In this document: positions 1 to 9,034 of the stretch, piece after piece | How positions within the stretch are numbered: the first letter of the stretch is position 1 | How the letters are laid out: every line of letters starts with the position of its first letter | From: Branchiostoma floridae | Lineage: Eukaryota; Chordata; Leptocardii; Amphioxiformes; Branchiostomatidae | Assembly: GCF_000003815.2 (NCBI RefSeq) | Contig: NC_049990.1 | Coordinates: 1,940,225 to 2,004,224, forward strand | Reading direction: 5' to 3' | DNA: 64,000 bases | Notes under the pieces: generated by a model | Databases searched by the model: none | The model's input: only the letters and a program-made list of their open reading frames with translations | Told to the model about the DNA's origin: nothing | Program-made: the position numbers and the translations under genes

Positions 1-740
1 AGCAGACATTAACAAGATCGTTAAGACTTATCAGAGTGAACTTATCTAACAAAATTCAAAACATTTCTACAAGTCGTTCTCTTCCCTTAACTAAAACTAG
101 AAGCCTGAAATATATATGGTTACGGAACATAAGTAGACGTATTATTAAAAGAAGAGGAATAAACTTCACTCCTGAATGAGGTACTATTCTCCGTGCAGAC
201 ATTAACTTTTGCCGTTGATTGTATGTTAAAGACTATCAATGTCACTTTCTAGTTAACAAAACAATGTTAAGTTTGAAAAACTAAACACTATTTATCATAA
301 TAGAGCTTATACCGTAAGAAGTCAACTTGAACACACTATGCTTCTCACATCTTAGAAACTAAATTTTATAACACCAGAAACATGTGAATTTAAACTACTT
401 GAATGCGGCGATTGCCTGAACAAGATGCTGGGACAGAGTTAAACTACAACAAGAGTTACTCCGTTGAAGATGTTGGTAATTCAAATTGGTTGCATTAGAA
501 AGTACTGTTCATCTATTGATTAACAAATCGCACAAAACGCAGTTCAAATCTAATCCTGAACGACTTCTTTCAACACAAATAAACCTTCCAAAAACAGAAA
601 AGTTGTTGCCTCAAAAAACACAAACTGAGGTGACTTTACTGATAACGTGCTAAAAGGCATGTAAGTCTTCACGATCATCAGCTGGCTGAACTGTCTGATT
701 CACTTTCGAACCCTTTATGCTGAACTGCTTGCTGCACTCC
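1..740 (-). other. ZU1 3' UTR / downstream region (no poly(A) signal in window)
   Basis: AT-rich, non-coding, and similar in order to the sequence downstream of ZU7, ZU8 and ZU11. No AATAAA signal of the conserved class is seen, so the ZU1 transcript probably ends outside the window. On the minus strand, just past the stop at 741, bases ~690-740 still encode a decayed finger start (CEECSKQF in a shifted frame), so the gene once carried at least one more finger. Confidence 0.6.
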
Positions 741-1682
741 TCACACCTTTAAGTTTTCCCGAGTGTGAGTCCGCAGGTGTTTCTTCAGAGAATCCAGACG
801 ACTGAACTGCCTGCTGCACGCCTCACAACCGTAGGGTTTCTCTCCTGTGTGAGTCCGCATGTGTTTCTTTAGATCGCACAGCACACCGAACTGTCTGCTG
901 CACTCATCGCATCTGTAGGGTTTCTCCCCTGTGTGAGTCCGCACGTGAGCCTTCAGATTACCCAGCTCACTAAACTGCCTGCTACACTTCTCACACCTGT
1001 AGGGTTTCTCACCTGTGTGAGTTCGCATGTGAGTCTTCAGAGCACTCAGCACACTGAACTGCCTGCTGCACTCCTCACACTTGTATGGCTTCTCACCGGT
1101 GTGAGTCCGCATATGTTTTGTTAGACTACCCAGCTCACTGAACTGCCTACTGCACTCCTCACACCTGTAAGGTTTCTCACCTGTGTGAGTCCGCATGTGG
1201 CTCTTCAGATTACTCTTCTGACTAAACTGCTTGCTGCAGTCCTCACACTTGTACGGTTTCTCTCCAGTGTGTGTCCGCATGTGCGTTTTCAGAGGACCCT
1301 GCTGACAAAACTGTTTGCTGCACTTCTCACATTTATAGGGTTTTTCTCCTGTGTGAGTCCGCATGTGTTTTTTCAGCTCACCCAGCTGACTGAACTGCTT
1401 GCTGCACTCCTCACACTTGTAGGGTTTTTCCCCTGTGTGAGATCTCATGTGAGTCTTCAGAGCACCAAGCTGACTAAACTGCCTGCTGCACTCCTCACAC
1501 GTGTAGGGTTTCTCACCTGTGTGAGTCCGCATGTGTGTCTTCAGATGACCCAGATGACTGAACTGCTTGCTGCACTCCTCACACCTGTAGCGTTTTTCCT
1601 CTCTGACAGATCGCACAGAAGAATCCTTTTTCGCCTTTCTCCTGACGTCACCGAAACTCTCTGCGCTGCTTGTTGTTGACAT
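741..1682 (-). CDS. ZU1: 10-finger C2H2 zinc-finger protein
   Basis: Predicted nuclear, sequence-specific DNA-binding protein of 313 residues. Residues 1-31 form a basic, Ser-rich N-terminus (MSTTSSAESFGDVRRK...) with no recognised effector domain. Ten 28-residue fingers of form C-x2-C-x12-H-x3-H follow, joined by TGEKPY linkers. Helix residues -1/3/6 are HHT, QAT, QEK, QPT, QNS, ESK, VAT, ENA, VDK, RSK. The start is the conserved ATG-TCG with A at -3, 22 bases inside exon 2 (5' end 1704). The protein ends THTRENLKV because a frameshift after finger 10 turns the next finger into a short tail with a TGA stop. Exon 1 lies at 2872 and above. Confidence 0.93.
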   Translation of the reverse strand: MSTTSSAESFGDVRRKAKKDSSVRSVREEKRYRCEECSKQFSHLGHLKTHMRTHTGEKPYTCEECSRQFSQLGALKTHMRSHTGEKPYKCEECSKQFSQLGELKKHMRTHTGEKPYKCEKCSKQFCQQGPLKTHMRTHTGEKPYKCEDCSKQFSQKSNLKSHMRTHTGEKPYRCEECSRQFSELGSLTKHMRTHTGEKPYKCEECSRQFSVLSALKTHMRTHTGEKPYRCEKCSRQFSELGNLKAHVRTHTGEKPYRCDECSRQFGVLCDLKKHMRTHTGEKPYGCEACSRQFSRLDSLKKHLRTHTRENLKV

Positions 1683-1704
1683 CCTTCTGGATCTAGTGCA
1701 ACTT

Positions 1705-2871
1705 CTGTAGAGACAATATGAACGATCAAGTTACAAATGTTTCATCCATAGCTATTTTAGTACATGTATTTGGTCCGCATTGTATGAATTTGTCAGTGAG
1801 GGCAAAATAAGCGGTGAAAGTGAGGTTTATTTAAGCCATATGCACAAAGTTTTCATTACAAAAAGGAACGAATGCTAGTACTAGTAGGATTCTGCAGAAA
1901 TGCACACAGAAATCACAGGACAGATTCTCTTTATAATAATAGCAGCAAACTACAAGCTCAAATGCGCTGACAAGAACCTGGTCTGCAGTCCGACCCTTTG
2001 GATTTCATGGTCTTCCTTCGATTGTGTCATAAAAAAATGAGGTTTTTAATGAGGCTAACGTAAGCGAACGTAATTGAAAATAACCGACATCTATTGCTTA
2101 CGAGCATAGCAATAGGACAAAGACAAAGGAGTACGACTCTTGACGCTAGAGGCCACCCCACGCGTGTAGCTACAGTGAAAACAAAAGAATCTCTCAAAAA
2201 AATCTTATCAATTTTCCGGTAAAACGGATGTTTTTTGTTCCACATTGTCCCCGAATATGCACAGAGAAAGCCCTAGATGTGAAAACACACCCAAGCATCA
2301 GTTACTGAACCTGACCGTAAAATAAGGAACACGACATAAATTAATGAACACCAGATGGTGAAAAAGTTTCCGGTCCGGGAGCGGATTGAGGGGTTTACAG
2401 TAAACCGTATATATTTCAACTGCGCCCAGCAAACCAGCCAGACGACTCTTTTTACCAATAAACAGTACCAAATTGACTCTGAAGCTGTAAACACAACTTG
2501 TATTTTCACTCATTAATAACCCTATAAATTCATCAACGATTACAACCCTATAAATTCGTTTTTTTTTAATCTTTAAACCCCTCCGGAGCCCCAAAATTTG
2601 TTTACGTAATCTTTTGTATCCCTCCTCGCTTTCCCGTGTGAATTTCGAATAAACTTTGAACTTTCCTCCATTTTAGGCGAGGAAACAGCAGAGCTACAAA
2701 GGAACATGTGTATCGAAGACTATGGTCTATTTTACAACACCCACAGAAGAAAAACTTGATGGAGTTGAGTTACCAGTAGTCGGGACCCCCACTAAAATCA
2801 AGACGTCGACACGCTTGTTTTCTGTCAAATCTAGAGAAGTTTTAGAGTCAAAATACAACAGATCGTCTTAC
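1705..2871 (-). other. ZU1 intron
   Basis: The acceptor reads TCTCTACAG|AAGTTGC (AG at 1705-1706) and the donor CAG|GTAAG (GT at 2870-2871). The ~1.17 kb intron contains blocks seen in most ZU introns: the CTGGTCTGCAGTC block near 1978, the block with an AACAATAGG-like core near 2100, the AACACGACATAAATTAATGAACACCAG block near 2328 and GAGGGGTTTACAGTA near 2387. No coding region is seen, so these conserved blocks are unexplained. Confidence 0.75.
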
Positions 2872-3030
2872 CTGAACAAAGTTTAACACTAGCCTTGCAC
2901 ACAAACACCAGTAGGTTGTCTCCAAAGCCGCTTATTTTGTGATTTTTGTTCCGGAAGCTCGGGAACTTTTCCAAACCGTTGTCTGCCTCGATTTTCCGAG
3001 TAAACAGGAAGTATGTGACCCGGAAGTATT
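2872..3030 (-). promoter_or_regulatory. ZU1 exon 1 and promoter core
   Basis: Exon 1 ends at 2872 with CAG|GTAAG and runs toward higher coordinates; the transcription start cannot be placed. The core at 3012-3027 reads TATGTGACCCGGAAGT, an E-box-like half next to an ETS site (CCGGAAGT). The same module lies at the same offset from the donor in the other units. Read into exon 2, exon 1 has an in-frame TAG, so it is 5' UTR. A Penelope-like fragment begins about 40 bases upstream. Confidence 0.7.
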
Positions 3031-3065
3031 CTATTGTTCTGGGTCAGATATGACCCCCTGGTTAC

Positions 3066-3325
3066 GCCCAAAAAGTAGTTACTCGAGCAACTAGATATGG
3101 TTTTGGAAACGGTCAAACGTTTCAACTGGAACCCAACAGTTTTCGTCAGTGACAATGAAGTGATCTGGAAGAAACAGGTCTTTTATACTCTAACTAAGAA
3201 TGAAGACAATTTCAGATGTCCAATAGGAAACGTTGTAAGACAATTCAGGTCAAACTGAAGACAATTTGGATTTCAAAGGGAAGCAAGGCTAAAACACAGT
3301 TAATGCAAATGAGTCAATTGGTTTA
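3066..3325 (-). mobile_element. Penelope-like element tail fragment
   Basis: About 70% or more similar by eye to 39007-39256. The minus strand gives a short conserved reading (SLTKT...KRLTVSKTISSC-SSNYF) that resembles the segment after the GIY-YIG domain in Penelope-like elements, known to me from memory. It replaces the sequence upstream of the ZU1 promoter core: ZU1 lacks the CCTGGTTATCC...TCGCGA continuation seen in other units. Confidence 0.5.
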
Positions 3326-3914
3326 GTTGCAAAGTTTTATTGCGTGGGTGGGGGGGGGGCACAGCCAGTAGATTTCTAGCGAGGACACGCCTTTAGTCGA
3401 TCCGTTCACATGCAAGGTACCCAATTTCCACTGGATCTAGTGGCACGCGAGTGACAGAGATTAATAGTTTACACCTACTGTCTGTTGAGTAACGATTTTT
3501 CGTCGATCTTCCTCTTAATAGTTTGCTAGTTATTTTGAGTCAAACGTTATGTCATAATGCAGTAAAGCCGCATTCTTAACTTGAAAGTTACAACTATCTG
3601 TGTACCATGATTCCTTTACGTTCACATTTCGAAATACAAAACGTTACAAGGTACTAGTATGTCTGAAGACTGTATAATGTGCCCATTTAGCTAGGATTGA
3701 CTGCAAGGTCTCTCTTCTTTTTGTTTCCTTTTCACAGGCGAGTTGCGAATACATGTTTGTAAACCACACCGCCAGATCTGTAATGTTTCACCAATAAACT
3801 TACTACCAGTATCACTTCAATATCTCATGGAATGCACAGAAAAAGCACAAATAGATACTGTAAATGCAGAAATGTTCGCGGTGGATTAATGTTCGCGGTT
3901 TTCGCGGTGACCAC
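3326..3914. other. Intergenic, mostly unassigned; repeat motif at 3858-3914
   Basis: No ORF of substance. A G-run lies near 3346-3358. The last ~57 bases contain a TGTTCGCGGT-type direct repeat (AAATGTTCGCGG ... ATGTTCGCGGTTTTCGCGGTGACC) of a kind often dispersed in marine invertebrate genomes. The 3366-3857 part does not match the other ZU spacers and I cannot identify it. Confidence 0.4.
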
Positions 3915-4246
3915 CTCACGTTCCACACGTAGCCCCCCTTTTCTGTTGAGGATGGGATTGTATATTCTATCATATATGGCCTAACTCCCCGTTCAAACCA
4001 GCGGGCTTCGCGGTCTAGGATATCGGTTGATTGGAGGTTGAAGGAGTGTCCTTGGTTGTGTTCTAGGTGGTTGAAAATAGCAGAGGTGTAGCCGTTGGCG
4101 CTGGGTTTGCAATGTTCTTTGTACCTTGCCTTTAGTGGCCGGCTAGTCTCACCGATGTATGTGTTGGTGCAGTTGGGTTCTTCACATTTGAGTCTGTAGA
4201 TTACATTGGCCTTAGTACCTTTCTGTGGTCTTTTAACTCCTGCAAC
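3915..4246 (-). mobile_element. Penelope-like element, GIY-YIG endonuclease fragment
   Basis: The minus-strand translation from about 4246 downward gives VKRPQKGTKANVIYRLKC, then TYIGETSRPLKARYKEHC, later HLEHNQGHSF and DREARWFERGVRPYMIEY. The -IYRLKC-//-TYIGET- pair and the downstream R, H and E residues are diagnostic of the GIY-YIG nuclease at the C-terminus of Penelope-like retroelements. The reverse-transcriptase part is absent. A short hairpin (CTCCTG...CAGGAG) at 4238-4263 lies at the 5' edge; a similar hairpin occurs at 39257-39284. Confidence 0.85.
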
Positions 4247-4264
4247 TAAAACAACAGGAGCTAT

Positions 4265-5061
4265 GTTCTATTGCTTGGTATGATAAGTAAATGAGAATTT
4301 CCAACGTTTCTTATGTGCTAACAAAATCAATGTGTAAGAAAAACTACAGGCACGGTTCGAACTGTTTATTTTTAACAAACTTTTAACAAAATGGATGAAT
4401 AAAAACTATTGAAATCAACAACGAAGATAGATATTAATAAATGAAGCGAGCTTATACTACAAGAGTATCAACACCTCTATTGGTCTACTGTTCTCCCATC
4501 TAACGGTAAGTCTAAAATCCATTAAGTTATGAGTATAGTTAGAGCAAGGACGTTGGTTAGAGATACTATTTCTAGGAGAAAAGGAAGATAACAAGTTTAC
4601 TACTCTTCCCCTTTAGACATTGACTTGGTACTGTTCATTAAATGTCGAAGGTACAAAAACAATCTTCAATGTCAAGTTCTAGTTCTACTTTGCAAATCAC
4701 TGTTAATTTTAGCCTATTTACAAAATAAATGCTACGTTCTATTTATAAAAGGCATGTTACTTTATTGTTCTACTTCATTTGCAAATCATCAAACACAATC
4801 TACTATAAAGAAATTGCAAAACAGCAAACAGACTTCTACATTTTTCCTTCTAGACATACCTCACAACAGTATTTAAATATACCAAAGCGTGCTAGTTCTA
4901 GTTGACTTCTAGTTTACTACGAAACAATTCAAACATCTGAAGCCCTCCTAGAAGTTACAAAACAGGTAATGAACTTGCACATGATACACATCGAAAAAAA
5001 AAAAACATCTTGGAAACTAAATTCTAGAACACCACGGGTAAGCGAACTCCCTCACACTTGT
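4265..5061 (-). other. ZU2 3' UTR with poly(A) signal
   Basis: On the minus strand an AATAAA (4365-4370 as TTTATT) sits in the context conserved at the 3' end of nearly every unit (AAATAAACAGTTCGAAC-like), about 690 bases after the stop. The UTR is AT-rich and homologous to those of ZU3-ZU5, ZU9 and ZU10. The left part, 4265-4360, belongs to the inter-unit spacer. Confidence 0.65.
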
Positions 5062-6075
5062 TCAAGTTCTTTTGTGAGATTCCATGTGTTTCTTCAGACT
5101 ATCCAGTCGACTGAACTGCCTGCTGCACTCCTCACACCTGTAAGGTTTCTCCCTTGTATGAGTCCGCATGTGTTTCTTCATCGTACCCAGCTCACTAAAC
5201 CGCCTGCTGCAGTCCTCACACCTGTAGGGTTTCTCCCCTGTGTGAGTCCGTATGTGTCTTTTCAGAGCACTAAGCTTGCTAAACTGTCTGTTGCACTCCT
5301 CACACTTGTAGGGTTTCTCCCCTGTGTGAGTCAGCATGTGAGTCTTCAGAGCACCCAGCCGATTGAACTGCCTTTTGCACACCTCACACTGGTAGGGTTT
5401 CTCTCCTGTGTGAGTCCGCATGTGTGTCTTCAGAGCACCCAGCTCACTGACCTGCCTGCTGCACTCCTCACACCTGTAGGGTTTCTCACCTGTGTGAGTC
5501 CGCATGTGACTCTTCAGATGACCAAGCTTGCTAAACTGCTTGCTGCACTCCTCACACGTGTAGCGTTTCTCACCTGTGTGAGTCCGCATGTGAGTATTCT
5601 GAGAATCCGGTCGACCAAACTGCCTGCTGCACTCCTCACACCTGTAGGGTTTCTCCCCTGTGTGAGTCCGAATGTGAGTCTTCAGATGACCCAGCTGACT
5701 GAACTGCCTGCTGCACTCCTCACACCTGTAGGGTTTCTCCCCTGTGTGAGTATGCATATGTTTTCTAAGCTCATCCAGCCGACTGAACTGCCTGCTGCAC
5801 TCCTCACACCTGTAGGGTTTGTCTCCTGTGTGAGTCCGCATGTGTTTCTTCAGATTACAGAACTGACTGAACTGCCTGCTGCACTCCTCACACTTGTAAG
5901 GTTTCTCCCCTGTGTGAGTCCGCATGTGTTCCTTAAGATGACCCAGCTGTCTGAACTGCTTGCTGCACTCCTCACACCTGAAGCGTTTCTCCTTTCTGAC
6001 AGGTCGCACAGAAGAATCCTTTTTCGCCCTTCTCCTGACGTCACCCAAACTCTGGGCACTGGTTGTTGTCGACAT
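5062..6075 (-). CDS. ZU2: 11-finger C2H2 zinc-finger protein
   Basis: Protein of 337 residues. N-terminus [18 protein letters not shown]..., then 11 fingers. Helix -1/3/6 residues: QHE, QNK, REK, QHT, RST, KHS, EAT, RAT, KAR, ETK, RSK. Finger 5 has Gln instead of the hydrophobic residue at helix position 4 (RPDSQNTH), and finger 7 has Val for the core Phe; both may fold less stably. It ends HMESHKRT, with the last finger of the RSK type shared by most units. Exon 2 starts at 6097; the pyrimidine tract is shortened because the usual AGACAAT next to the acceptor is deleted, though CCTACAG remains. Confidence 0.93.
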   Translation of the reverse strand: MSTTTSAQSLGDVRRRAKKDSSVRPVRKEKRFRCEECSKQFRQLGHLKEHMRTHTGEKPYKCEECSRQFSQFCNLKKHMRTHTGDKPYRCEECSRQFSRLDELRKHMHTHTGEKPYRCEECSRQFSQLGHLKTHIRTHTGEKPYRCEECSRQFGRPDSQNTHMRTHTGEKRYTCEECSKQFSKLGHLKSHMRTHTGEKPYRCEECSRQVSELGALKTHMRTHTGEKPYQCEVCKRQFNRLGALKTHMLTHTGEKPYKCEECNRQFSKLSALKRHIRTHTGEKPYRCEDCSRRFSELGTMKKHMRTHTREKPYRCEECSRQFSRLDSLKKHMESHKRT

Positions 6076-6177
6076 CCTCCTAGATGTTGTGCACTTTCTG
6101 TAGGAACGATAAAGTTAAAAATGCTACATCCACAGCTATTTCAGCTTTTGGTCCGCATTGCATAAAAGTAAGGGGGA

Positions 6178-6345
6178 AGTCTTCAGACTATACAGCCGAC
6201 TGAACTGCTTGTTGCACTCCTCACACCTGTAGCGTTTCTCCCCTTTGTTAGATCGCACAGAGGAATCCTTTTTTTCAAATTTTTCCTGACGTCACCCAAA
6301 CCCTACATTCTCCTAGATCGTGTGCAACTTCTGTAACTCAGACAA
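6178..6345 (-). pseudogene. Relic of a ZU coding exon (one finger plus N-terminus)
   Basis: On the minus strand this carries a degraded N-terminal region (GTGACGTCAGGAAAAATTTG region) and one finger reading [18 protein letters not shown]. The equivalent of the start codon is deleted (the GTTGTCGACAT block is missing), and the usual acceptor context is altered (AACTCAGACAATAGG on the plus strand). All middle fingers are missing, so N-terminus and last finger are fused. It lies inside the ZU2 intron and is likely the scar of a collapsed duplicate. Confidence 0.75.
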
Positions 6346-6390
6346 TAGGAACAAGATCATTTATCAACAGTTACTATCTTCGCCAAAAAG

Positions 6391-6525
6391 GTGTGTTTTT
6401 GATGTGTTTGAATGTGTGTGTGTGTATGTGTACCTGAGTGTGTGTGCCTGTGTGTCTATGTGTGAGTAATTATGCGTCTGTCTGTGTATATAGGTGTCTG
6501 CATTTTTCTCTGTGTCTGTGTGTAT
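6391..6525. repeat. GT-rich imperfect microsatellite
   Basis: Interrupted TG/TGTG runs, purest at 6410-6450, in the ZU2 intron. Confidence 0.8.
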
Positions 6526-7102
6526 CATTACTATAAGCATAATTTTTATTGCTTGTACGGGTCTTTGTATGAAGGTATGTGTGTGTGTTTGAACAACATA
6601 ATTCGGAAAACCTGGATTGGATCCTGATGATATTTGGTTGGTATAAACGGTTTATTCAAGTTCAACAGTCGACATTATAAATACTAAACAAAATATATGA
6701 CTTGCAGTCGGAAGACTGAATTCAGGGGTGCATACAGTAAGCATTTACATGAATAATATGACATTCGTACGGACGCTCGAATCACTACGCGGAAATGTAC
6801 GAATCTTATGCAACCGCAATAATCACTACGCGAAAGGGGCCGACATCGAATTGTTTACAAGCATAACAATAGGACAAAAACAAAGGAGTACAACTCTTGA
6901 CGCCAAACGCCACCCAAAGCTTGTAGCAACAATGAAAACAAATGAATCTGTCGAATAAATCGTATCAATATTCCAGTAAAATGTGTAAAATCACTCAGCC
7001 AAACTCATCGAAATCGGATGTGTTTTTTTTAATTCTACACTGTCCCCGAAAGTGCAAAGAGAAACCCCTACATTTGAAAACACGCCCAAGCATCAGTTAG
7101 TG

Positions 7103-7843
7103 TAGCCTCTACCAGGCTCCGTGGATCGGTAGAATCATTATCCTCACCACGAAGCCTGTGCGGGGTCGCTAAGAACAAACGACAGAGAATTAATCCCCCC
7201 GTTATTTGTACAAAGGAAGTAGCTCAGCGCTGGAGATAATTTAAGTCATAAATCGGCCAGCGCCCAGTGGGAAACAGCTCGGTTTGGGACAAGGTCAAAC
7301 TGGGATCGACAACAAAACGCGGCAAAAAAGATGTTTTGGACGGCGTTTTTTTGCTAAAATATAAATGCTTTTGAAACAATGTAGGCTAGAGTGAGGTTAA
7401 TTTTGCGATGAAATGTATATGTAACATGATAACAGTTTACGCTATAGGTAAATTCTTGTGCGGTCAATCTGCAGCAATCGGTCGCGAAAAGAGATCGCAT
7501 TTTTCCCTGTTGAGTGTGGCCAAGCTGTACCTTTTTGGTGAAGTTTGGAGGCAAAAAGGACTCATTTTGGGATGCAATGGCCGATCCGAGGGCTTATGAC
7601 GATAACCGTGAGAAGTCCCGGCCGCTGCAGTCAAGACCCGTCACGGGCGAGTCGGAAAGCAATAAACCACTTCGCACCTATTAGATAGCGATTAGTGGAC
7701 TTCAAAGAACATAGCGACCCCGCACAGTCTTCGTGGTGAGGAAACGTACTCTTCTGGCCGGCTAACTCCCCTAGCGTACTATAGATTCTATTTGTCCAAT
7801 TTCTACAATTAGACCACCGATCCACGAAGCCTGGTAGAGTCTA
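7103..7843. mobile_element. Non-autonomous TIR DNA transposon, 9-bp target duplication
   Basis: The left end TAGCCTCTACCAGGC and the right end (reverse complement TAGACTCTACCAGGC) form terminal inverted repeats of ~28 bases. They are flanked by a perfect 9-base duplication, CAGTTAGTG, at 7094-7102 and 7844-7852. No transposase ORF is present. A 9-base duplication suggests the Mutator-like superfamily. The interior shares stretches with the element at 23852-25145 (the AATTAATCCCCC...TTATTTGTACAAAGG region and the GTCAAGACCCGTCACGGGCG region), so both derive from one family. The target is a conserved ZU intron block. Confidence 0.85.
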
Positions 7844-8413
7844 CAGTTAGTGAACCTCCCCGTAAAATGTAGAACCCGCCATGATGAATACCAGATTGTG
7901 GGAAGTTTCCTGTCCGGGAGCGGTCGAAGGGGTTTACAGTATATCGTTTACATTTTTACTGCGCCCTGTATACCATTTTTTTCACCAATAAATAGTACCG
8001 AATTGACTATGCAAGTGCAAATACACATACACACATGTACATCTGCATTTCACTCGTTAATGCGATTTAAACCCTTTAAATTCATCAAAGAAAGATCATC
8101 GATAAAACCCCTCAAGGGCCCAAGAATTTTGTTTACGTTATCTTCTACCATCCTCGCTTCCCCCGTGTGAATTTTGAATAAGTTTGACAAAACATTTCCC
8201 CCATTTTAGGTACAGACAACAGCAAAGCTACAAAGGAACATGTGTATCACTTCCTTCTGCAGTCTATCTTTCAATACCCACAAAAGACAAGAAAAATGGA
8301 GTTGAGTTACCAGTGACGTAACCGAGGGATCCCTACCAAAAATTCAAGACAAACTCCAGTTTTCTGTCAAATCTACAGAGATTTTGGAGTCAAAATACCA
8401 CAGATCACCTTAC

Positions 8414-8580
8414 CTGAACAAACTTGAACCCTAGTCTTGCACAGAAACACCAGTAGGTTGTCTCTAAATCAGCTTATTGTGCGACTTTGGCTTCGGAAGG
8501 ACGGGGACTTTTCCAAACCGCTGTCGCTCTCGACTATCCGAGTAAACAGAAAGAAAGAGTCATGTGACCCGGAAGTAATC
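8414..8580 (-). promoter_or_regulatory. ZU2 exon 1 and promoter core
   Basis: The CAG|GTAAG donor ends the exon at 8414. The core at 8560-8576 reads TCATGTGACCCGGAAGT: an E-box (CATGTG) abutting an ETS consensus. Exon 1 contains an in-frame TAG about 20 bases before the donor (ACTAGGGTTCAAG on the minus strand), confirming a 5' UTR. Confidence 0.72.
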
Positions 8581-9034
8581 TATTGCTCTGGGTCAAACAT
8601 CATCTCCTGGTTATCCAACAGTTGTCGCGATGTCGCTCATCTGAATGCTGAGATTAAAGTAATGAGGATATAATTTAAAAAAAAAGAAGGGCCAATTGTA
8701 TCGCGTGAGAAATTATATCACATGTATTACAGGTTTGCGATATGGTTTAGCCCGCGACCACGGGTGCCGCCATTTTGTTTCCAATTGGTGTATGATGGGA
8801 ATACTAGTACATATAGATGTTGCAATTTCGATGTGTTTATACCGAGGTGGAATGTTATGAGCGTGTCGTTGCGGTCTTGTCGGATATAAAGGGGGGAAGC
8901 CACAATGATAAATGTTGGTCTATTTTATGGTGTCATGGCGTTTTTTAATCCCTACTGACTACTGTCCGCATACATTACCAACCGTCAGGGGCGTTGTAGA
9001 CGCACATTACATCTTCTAGCCACAGACCGGATCT
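8581..9034. promoter_or_regulatory. Type I upstream spacer of ZU2 (YY1-like site, TATA on plus strand)
   Basis: Upstream of ZU2 the spacer carries CCTGGTTATCC, GTTGTCGCGAT, a YY1-like GCCGCCATTTTG at 8766-8777 and GATATAAAGG with TATAAA at 8885-8890 on the plus strand. The same order is seen upstream of ZU3, ZU6, ZU7, ZU9 and ZU10. The plus-oriented TATA box points away from ZU2, so it could drive a divergent transcript; this is inference. The LINE insertion cuts the spacer at 9034. Confidence 0.5.

Larger units (their letters stand above)
6098..8413 (-). other. ZU2 intron, enlarged by insertions
   Basis: The donor is CAG|GTAAG at 8412-8413 and the acceptor ACAG at 6098-6101. At about 2.3 kb this is the longest ZU intron, because it holds a zinc-finger pseudo-exon (6178-6345), a GT-rich tract (6391-6525) and a TIR transposon (7103-7843). 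The remainder (6840-7100 and 7853-8400) matches the usual conserved intron blocks. Confidence 0.7.

Noticed and set aside
4969-6165. Long plus-strand frame (398 residues, ..[19 protein letters not shown]..) and similar frames opposite every ZNF gene
   Set aside because: They are the antisense of the 84-base finger repeat, which happens to lack stops; the reading is periodic and mirrors the finger array. No independent gene evidence.
7408-7599. Short frames inside the 741-bp TIR transposon
   Set aside because: Under 70 residues, no transposase motif, not shared with the sister element.
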